Positions 58,754 through 64,000 of a stretch of DNA of 64,000 nt are shown here, piece by piece. The notes under the pieces are model-generated. The model saw only the letters and a list, made by a program, of their open reading frames with translations, was not told the origin of the DNA and did not search any database. Both the position numbers and the translations under genes were made by a program. Every line of letters starts with the position of its first letter. Within the stretch, counting starts at the first letter, position 1. Source of the DNA: JBALVT01 sp965262875 (GTDB taxonomy: Bacteria; Pseudomonadota; Gammaproteobacteria; Pseudomonadales; Halieaceae); contig OZ253571.1 of NCBI GenBank assembly GCA_965262875.1, positions 1 through 64,000 of the forward strand, read 5' to 3'.

Positions 58754-59809
58754 TCACTGAATGCTTTGCAGCACGGAGAGTGTGCTTGACACGGTGGCCC
58801 CGATGGCGCCGGCAACCGCGCCCATCAGCGCCATGTTCATAATACGGGTTTGCACCTTCACGCGGGTATCCAGCTCTTCCAGCCAGCGGTCCAGAAACCC
58901 TGCGAAGGTCTCCACCCAGTCGTCTTTGCCATCAAGGGCGGCCATCACCGCATTCAAGTCACGGGCCGGAAAGTCATGCCCGGTTGCTTTGAGGGCCTCT
59001 CCCCAGCCGCGTGCGGTCAGTTGCACTGCAATCGCATGAATGCGGGACTTCAGATAGCCGCGCGTGCCGGTGCCGAGCTCATGCAGCAGCTGTGAATTCA
59101 GCGTCTCGCCCATGCGCCCCAGCTCGGTCACCGTAAAGATAAATCCGGTGCCGACCTGCAAGCGATAGAGCGAACAGGGCAGGAATTTGTCGAGAAACAC
59201 CCGTCCCGGCCCGGCATAGCGCGGCAAAAACAGCCGTAAAAACATGAACACCGCTGCCAGCCCGATGAGCACCCACTGGAAATTGCCCACGAACCAGAGG
59301 CTGAAGTTGCCAATGGCCCGGGCGGCCGGTGACCAGCGCTCAAGCGGCGCCACATCGATCAGTGCCGGAAACAGTTCCGATCCCAGCATATAAAACACAA
59401 CGCCCATCAGGGCTGTCAGCAGGGCGGGCATGGCCAGCGCGCCTTTGATCGCGCGTCCCAGCCTGTCCTGCTGTTCGGCCAGCCGCATGGCACCGCGCAA
59501 CACCCCTGCGGCACCGGCCGATCCGATCACCCGGAACAACAGTGCCTCGGCCCCACTTGTATAGCGGGCAACCCGCTGGTCGAGATCGCCATACTGGACA
59601 CCGGTGCGCAGATCCTTGATCAACGCGGCCACTGCCGCCTGCCCGCCATCGCGCGCCACGCTGGCTGCGGTTTCCAGTGCCTCCGGCAGATCCAGCTTTG
59701 CATCCACCAGATCAGCCACCAGCCGCCAGGTGCGCGCCCGCTGGGCGGCGCCGAAGTTAAAACGTCGCCAGGCGTATGACCACGCGGCGTATGTGAGTGG
59801 TGCGTTCAT
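58754..59809 (-). CDS. pilR: PilR-like inner-membrane platform protein (GspF family)
   Basis: 351 residues. Two GspF-type helical domains (ADLVDAKLDLPEALETAASV; VTELGRMGETLNSQLLHELG) with membrane helices (ALLTALMGVVFYMLGSELFP; FQWVLIGLAAVFMFLRLFLP; MALMGAVAGAIGATVSSTLS). It forms the platform on which PilQ acts. Overlaps pilQ by four bases. Confidence 0.8.
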   Translation of the reverse strand: MNAPLTYAAWSYAWRRFNFGAAQRARTWRLVADLVDAKLDLPEALETAASVARDGGQAAVAALIKDLRTGVQYGDLDQRVARYTSGAEALLFRVIGSAGAAGVLRGAMRLAEQQDRLGRAIKGALAMPALLTALMGVVFYMLGSELFPALIDVAPLERWSPAARAIGNFSLWFVGNFQWVLIGLAAVFMFLRLFLPRYAGPGRVFLDKFLPCSLYRLQVGTGFIFTVTELGRMGETLNSQLLHELGTGTRGYLKSRIHAIAVQLTARGWGEALKATGHDFPARDLNAVMAALDGKDDWVETFAGFLDRWLEELDTRVKVQTRIMNMALMGAVAGAIGATVSSTLSVLQSIQ

Positions 59810-61479
59810 CCCGCCGCTTTCCTTTTCGCTGTTTTTTGCATTGCCGCGCCCTGGAGGCTACTGCGTTGCGCGTCACTCATCCGCTCCGCCAAATCGCCGT
59901 GTTTGCGCAGCGCATCATACGGATCAAGCTGGCCCTGCAAGACCAGGTCGGTGAGTTTGCAGGCAATCGGAATACCGCCCATCCCGCCTGCGCTTTCGGG
60001 TTTCAGCCAATGGGCCAGCGCGCCGTTAAAATTCTTGTTCAGCACATGATCGAAATAAGCCCGGTCCGGCATAATCACTTCGCCCACCGCAATCTGGCGG
60101 CGGTAGCCTGCCCAGGCCAGCTTGCCGGCCTCATTCAGCGCGTCGCCGAGGCAGGTTGCACAGCCCTCCGGGTTGCGCAGATACACGTTGTCCCGGTCGG
60201 CCATGACCGGGGCAAACAGGCGTTGATCCAGATCGTTGAGGCTGGCGGCGGCCAGGGGGGTTTTACAATCGTCACAGAGGAGTGGTGCAAGCGTCTGTTT
60301 GATCAGCAGGCGCACCACACCCGATTGCGCCAGTTCTTCGGCCGGCACGCCAAGCGCCATCAACCGAAACGGAATGCCGTTGGCACTGTCCACATGCACG
60401 GTGGCATAGATCGCATGGCCCGATGTGGCGAACTTCAGCGCTTCGCGGCCGCTGGCCCCGTCACGGATTTCCGACACCATGCCGACATCCGGGTTCATGC
60501 GCACGAAATTGCGCAGGGCGTCTTCATGCCTGGCCTCGCGTTCGGCCTCGTCGCCGGCCGATTGCAGCGGGATCTGCACCACGCCGGAGCGGTTCAGCCG
60601 GTACTCCACCGGATCTTCCAGGGTGGTGATCGACACATGACCCCCGTGGCGTTCGTAAAGTGCTTCGAGGGCGCGAATGAGTGTGGTGGATTTACCGTCG
60701 CCGGTTTCGCCACCGATAATCACGCAGCCATGCAGATTGGCGCGGGCGGCGGCCAGCGCGTCTGTGATCTCCGCATCAAAGCCGAGGTCTTCCAGGGCGC
60801 CGGTATCACTGTCGTCTTTGTAAAACAGCCGGAACACCACGAAGGAGCCGAGCTTTGTATCGCTCTCGTGAAAACCGCTCTGGCAGCGCAGCTTGACCAC
60901 ATTGGGCGGCATCGGGAACTCCGGCTTTGGAGAGATCGAATAGCTCTGGAACGCCGCGTCTTTTTTGGAAACATTACCGGTGCCTTTGTCCTGGGCATTG
61001 AAAGCAAAGCTGATTGCATTCCTGCCTTCCTCGGGTGTCCAGGGCTGGCCATAGTCAAACTCGCGGCCCGCCACCTTGAGGCGCACATAGGTTTTGGTAT
61101 CGTGCTGGTAGATTTTGAGATCACTGGCCCTGGCGCGTTCGGCCGCCGAGATCAGTTCCAGCAGACGGCGCTGGCCCTGTGTGCGGGCCACTTCCGCGCG
61201 CAGGGCTTCGGTTGCGGTCAGTTTGGCGGCGTAGAACTGTCTTAGTTCGTCCATGGGGGTGATTTTAAAGCTGGTGATCTCGGGCAGAACACCGCTGTCC
61301 TGATGCCGCATCAGGGCGCCGGTGAAGTCGTCTTCATAGCGATAGCCATCCGCGACATAGCAGGTGCCGCCATAATGCACCGCCGCAATGCAGGCAAAAC
61401 CGAGATCACCGGTATCGATAATGCCGTTTTCCAGGGTTCTGATCTGTGGTTTGCCGAAGCTCGGGAGGTTTTTTAACAT
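59806..61479 (-). CDS. pilQ: PilQ-like pilus assembly ATPase (GspE/VirB11 superfamily)
   Basis: 557 residues. Walker A GCVIIGGETGDGKSTTLIRA near 260; Asp box ITTLEDPVEYRLNRSGVVQI; Walker B GMVSEIRDGASGREALKFAT; His box SGHAIYATVHVDSANG; and a zinc knuckle built from CDDC and CATC. It powers thin-pilus polymerisation at the cytoplasmic face. Not to be confused with the secretin PilQ of type IVa pili. No good SD is seen at the chosen ATG. Confidence 0.85.
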   Translation of the reverse strand: MLKNLPSFGKPQIRTLENGIIDTGDLGFACIAAVHYGGTCYVADGYRYEDDFTGALMRHQDSGVLPEITSFKITPMDELRQFYAAKLTATEALRAEVARTQGQRRLLELISAAERARASDLKIYQHDTKTYVRLKVAGREFDYGQPWTPEEGRNAISFAFNAQDKGTGNVSKKDAAFQSYSISPKPEFPMPPNVVKLRCQSGFHESDTKLGSFVVFRLFYKDDSDTGALEDLGFDAEITDALAAARANLHGCVIIGGETGDGKSTTLIRALEALYERHGGHVSITTLEDPVEYRLNRSGVVQIPLQSAGDEAEREARHEDALRNFVRMNPDVGMVSEIRDGASGREALKFATSGHAIYATVHVDSANGIPFRLMALGVPAEELAQSGVVRLLIKQTLAPLLCDDCKTPLAAASLNDLDQRLFAPVMADRDNVYLRNPEGCATCLGDALNEAGKLAWAGYRRQIAVGEVIMPDRAYFDHVLNKNFNGALAHWLKPESAGGMGGIPIACKLTDLVLQGQLDPYDALRKHGDLAERMSDAQRSSLQGAAMQKTAKRKAAG

Positions 61480-61827
61480 GGGAGGGTCTCGCTTGGGACA
61501 GTCTTAACCGGGACAGGCGCGCCTGTGGTGGGGGCAGCGGAATTGCGGCAAATGACCTTGCTGGAGAAAAAAGGCAGGTTTGTGTCGGATCGATGCGCCG
61601 CTGCGCTGGCGCAAGAATTGCTCAAGAAAAAAGGCAGGTTTGTGATGATTGACGCGGCGGCTCCGAAAATCGCAGGCACCTGAGGGTGGTGCGCGGTCGG
61701 CGTCGCGCGGTGGTTTGAGGTGTTGGCCTTTGTGGTGCTGTGTTGCGCCATGTTCGCTTTGCCGGGCTGAGCGTTTCGAAGATGTGGTAAGCTTGGCTGC
61801 AACAATATTTGGAAAAGCTTTGAGCCG

Positions 61828-62103
61828 TTGACGGTAAATCCACCACATATCCCGCCGGGACCGCCGGTCTGCGTGCCTGATGCCGGTCCTGATGTTGGGC
61901 CTGATACTGACCCGGATACACGGCCTGTTGCCAACCCGGATACCGACAGGCTCAGGCGCGAGATGCGGCGGCGGATTGAGGAACTGGAGGCGCAGATCGC
62001 CGCACTCAAGCTGTATCTCGCTGACTTTATTGTCACGCCCGCCCGTCCCGTTCCGCCGCCCATGGTTCCCGGGGATGACGACGCAGGAGATGCAGAGCGT
62101 TGA
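61828..62103 (+). CDS. Possible small proline-rich coiled-coil protein
   Basis: From TTG 61828, 91 residues: IPPGPPVCVPDAGPDVGPDT then RLRREMRRRIEELEAQIAAL, KLYLADF and a proline tail. The short helix fits a coiled coil. No clear SD and a non-ATG start; it opposes the pilus operon. Weakly supported. Confidence 0.3.
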   Translation: MTVNPPHIPPGPPVCVPDAGPDVGPDTDPDTRPVANPDTDRLRREMRRRIEELEAQIAALKLYLADFIVTPARPVPPPMVPGDDDAGDAER

Positions 62104-62117
62104 GTAGATCTGCCAGT

Positions 62118-62170
62118 CCTGTGGGAAAGCGCAGGAGATACGATATCAAAGAAAAGTCGTGCAGCTTTAC
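62118..62170. mobile_element. Family A MITE fragment
   Basis: Begins near a CTGCCAGTCC family B arm and continues GAAAGCGCAGGAGATACGAT then AAAGAAAAGTCGTGCAGCTT, matching one half of the copy at 6116. Confidence 0.6.
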
Positions 62171-62272
62171 CCATTTTGATCTCCCTGAAGTGTGGCTGTT
62201 GAGGTTTGCAAAATGTCGCCACAGCGGCGGTTGTAGCGCATGGATGGCGCATGGTCATATGCGGCATGGTCA

Positions 62273-63133
62273 TCATTCCAAAGCCTCCCGATCACTGTCC
62301 GGGGTGCCGGACGCCGGGCTGTCGGGTTTATAGACATCCGCGAAGCTGACGGTTTTGAACAGCAGCCCGCCGCCATCGTCAAACGCTGGTTCTGCAAGCG
62401 TGCGCGCCAAGCTGCGTTCCACGTCCTGTTCCAGGATGATCACCCCGTCCGCGCTGGAAATACGCGCGATGGTCAGCCCGCCGGGCAGGGTATCGCCGGC
62501 TTTTACCGTCAGGCGTGTGCCGCTCAGGGCGTCAAACACAAAGGCATGCAATCCGCCGTCCAGGCTGTCGCCGCCGAATACCGGGCCGGATGTATAGCGG
62601 TCGGTGCATTGTGGCAGGGCGGATTGGGCGAGTTCGGTTGATCTGGTCTCACGGAAATCAGCTGGTGGGTTTGGTGTCGGGGTGTCTTGGTGTTGTTCGG
62701 CAAGCTCTGTTTCGGAAGGGATGGGGGCCGTGTTGATCGATACGTTGGCATTTGAGGCCGCTCCGCGCGCCACATCGCGCAGGTGGGTGCGCAGGCGTTC
62801 TTCATTGTCCAGCAGTTGTTTCACCTGTTTCTGGCGCTCAATACAGACTTTGAACACTTCGCTTTCAAGGGCCGCGACATTCAGCGCGTCCGCTTCATCG
62901 TAAAGTGACAGATAGGCCGCGCGCAGGGCCTCGAACGGGCAGCTGAGGATGTCCGTGCCGCCAGCCCGTGCGGGCGATATGGTTGCGGGTTCGCCCTGGA
63001 CGAGATCAGCCGGAGATGCCCAGAGGGCTGCGGGCGTATCTGTGGGCTGCTCGGCAGTTTGCGACAGGGCCGTAAAAGCCGGCAGCGTCAGGCAAAACCC
63101 GAGAAAAATAAGGCGGCATGGCTTAAGCATCAT
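62273..63133 (-). CDS. pilP: PilP-like pilus assembly protein
   Basis: 286 residues. Signal (LIFLGFCLTLPAFTALSQTA), helical middle (YDEADALNVAALESEVFKVC; RQKQVKQLLDNEERLRTHLR), linker, then a small beta domain (VKAGDTLPGGLTIARISSAD, GVIILEQDVERSLA) like PilP/GspC-type homology regions. It would link inner-membrane platform and secretin. Position just before pilQ fits the IncI order. Family-level call. Confidence 0.6.
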   Translation of the reverse strand: MMLKPCRLIFLGFCLTLPAFTALSQTAEQPTDTPAALWASPADLVQGEPATISPARAGGTDILSCPFEALRAAYLSLYDEADALNVAALESEVFKVCIERQKQVKQLLDNEERLRTHLRDVARGAASNANVSINTAPIPSETELAEQHQDTPTPNPPADFRETRSTELAQSALPQCTDRYTSGPVFGGDSLDGGLHAFVFDALSGTRLTVKAGDTLPGGLTIARISSADGVIILEQDVERSLARTLAEPAFDDGGGLLFKTVSFADVYKPDSPASGTPDSDREALE

Positions 63134-63942
63134 TGATCTCCCTGTTCAAAGGGTTGTTCCGGGGTCAGCGCGGTGGCGAGATCGGCCACAGAAAACCAGT
63201 GCCAGAGAGGTTTTGCGGCGGTTGATTTTGCGGGTTCAACGGGCATCAGGCGCAGGGCAATTTGCGGCCCATAGCTGTTCCAGTCGGCGATCTGTGCGCC
63301 AGCGGCGTCAAACACATGCCCGCCCGCGTTGAAATAAGCCCCCGCTGGCAGCGGATCAAAAGCCTGCGCCAAGGGTTTGGCCAGCAAGGCATCATAGGCC
63401 GTGGCCAGCGGATGCGGCGTGGTGCTTTCAACCGTGAAGACCGGCAATTGCGCGGCGGCGGGCAGAATATCGGCAATATCCCTGTCCTGCCAGTGCGTCC
63501 AGTGCAGCAGCAGATGGTCGAAGGGTTTTTGCTTCACCGCGATATAGGCATGTTCAACGACGGTATCCATATCATCCAGCAACCACAGCCGGTTCAGCGG
63601 CGCGTAAAGCACGAAGCGGCCCCAACGCTCCGCCACCGGATTGCTGTCGGGCGCGGCGGCAAACGTCAGCACCTTGCCGCTCTGGCGCACCATGTCAGGG
63701 TATTGCGCCCGCAGGGATGTGTGGGCCTGCGCCTGCGACATCTGCCCCATGCCCGTCAGAGCAAGGGCAAGGGCAAGGCCTGAAAACAGCGCGGTGAAAC
63801 TGGAGACGTGCCGCAATCTATAGCGTTTTCCGGCTTTATTGTATCCGATTTCGCTGCCTCTTGCGCGCGCAAGAACGCGAAACTGGATTTTCAAAAGCGC
63901 ATTGATTCCGAAAAACACTTTGATCACTCCTTCGTCAGCCAT
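63130..63942 (-). CDS. Pilus-operon protein of unknown type, 270 residues
   Basis: A basic N-terminus and membrane/signal segment (VSSFTALFSGLALALALTGM) precede a periplasmic-looking domain (GRFVLYAPLNRLWLLDDMDT; HLLLHWTHWQDRDIADILPA; FDPLPAGAYFNAGGHVFDAA). A GTG just behind GAAGGAGTGATCAAA may be the true start. It overlaps pilP by four bases and takes the place of pilO/pilN in IncI clusters, but I cannot match it to either. Confidence 0.55.
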   Translation of the reverse strand: MADEGVIKVFFGINALLKIQFRVLARARGSEIGYNKAGKRYRLRHVSSFTALFSGLALALALTGMGQMSQAQAHTSLRAQYPDMVRQSGKVLTFAAAPDSNPVAERWGRFVLYAPLNRLWLLDDMDTVVEHAYIAVKQKPFDHLLLHWTHWQDRDIADILPAAAQLPVFTVESTTPHPLATAYDALLAKPLAQAFDPLPAGAYFNAGGHVFDAAGAQIADWNSYGPQIALRLMPVEPAKSTAAKPLWHWFSVADLATALTPEQPFEQGDQ

Positions 63943-64000
63943 TCATGGGCCTCTTCGTTGACGAATTCGGGATGCAACCTGCGTTTTCCTGGGTCCTGGC
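63924..64000 (-). CDS. 3' end of another pilus-operon gene (partial)
   Basis: The last 24 codons read QDPGKRRLHPEFVNEEAHEW then LTKE and a stop at 63924-63926, overlapping the start of the next gene. The rest is outside the window. Confidence 0.45.
   Translation of the reverse strand, partial: QDPGKRRLHPEFVNEEAHEWLTKE

Larger units (their letters stand above)
61480..62272. other. Region between pilP and pilQ, with repeats
   Basis: About 790 bases without a minus-strand gene I can support. It has a direct repeat GAAAAAAGGCAGGTTTGTG (61564 and 61625) and a family A MITE fragment at 62118-62170. A weakly supported plus-strand frame is listed separately. Confidence 0.45.

Noticed and set aside
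61473..62276. Minus-strand frame of 267 codons between pilP and pilQ
   Set aside because: Low-complexity S/T/P/A translation with no domain pattern; runs through a MITE fragment; likely a GC-rich shadow.
1..64000. tRNA, rRNA or replication/partition genes
   Set aside because: None found on either strand by eye; plasmid versus ICE status remains open.

Overview
The window looks like accessory DNA, a plasmid or integrative conjugative element, from an alphaproteobacterium. The chromosome-like genes (branched-chain aminotransferase, phasin, bactofilin, two IHF subunits) have an alphaproteobacterial look, perhaps Rhodobacterales, but I cannot assign a genus. I see no replication or partition genes and no rRNA or tRNA genes, so plasmid and ICE cannot be told apart from this window.

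Layout. 1-2.7 kb: a large autotransporter on the minus strand, cut by the window edge, with a 14-base C tract in its 5' leader. 2.7-16 kb: a plasmid-type leading region of small genes (ArdC-like anti-restriction genes, one of them broken, DUF736, DUF2493, zinc-ribbon proteins, phasin, bactofilin, coiled-coil membrane protein, IHF-beta plus FinO/ProQ-like pair), heavily seeded with repeats and MITEs. 16-23 kb: a probable oriT followed by a very large TraA-type relaxase-helicase. 23-26.2 kb: a small metabolic cargo (cyclase, branched-chain aminotransferase, AhpD-like protein) next to two decayed transposase genes. 26.2-37.3 kb (minus strand): IHF-alpha-like gene, a BrnT toxin-antitoxin pair, TraF-like peptidase, TraG/VirD4 coupling protein, TraB-like protein, a muramidase, and a muramidase-TrbL fusion. 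37.3-38.1 kb: a 112-bp MITE and a vapBC pair. 38.1-49.3 kb: a Trb-type type IV secretion system (trbI, F, L, J, E, H-like, G, C, B on the minus strand; trbD alone on the plus strand). 49.6-53.8 kb: two thermonuclease-like genes, a tandemly duplicated ~780-bp cassette whose second gene copy is decayed, and a coiled-coil protein. 53.8-64 kb: a thin type IVb pilus cluster resembling the pilP-Q-R-S-V-U block of IncI plasmids.

How it works together: TraA would nick oriT just upstream of its own gene. TraG would deliver the relaxosome to the Trb channel, with TraF and the muramidases helping pilus maturation and wall passage. The thin pilus would aid mating contact. ArdC, DUF736 and FinO/ProQ-type proteins would act during establishment or in control of transfer, and the toxin-antitoxin pairs would stabilise the element.

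The most unusual signals are a putative poly-C phase switch in the autotransporter leader; a modular palindromic repeat found at about nine loci, several times in frame inside proteins; two MITE families, one of which has broken an ardC gene with a clear TA duplication while the other supplies the N-terminus of a lipoprotein; and the muramidase-TrbL fusion.
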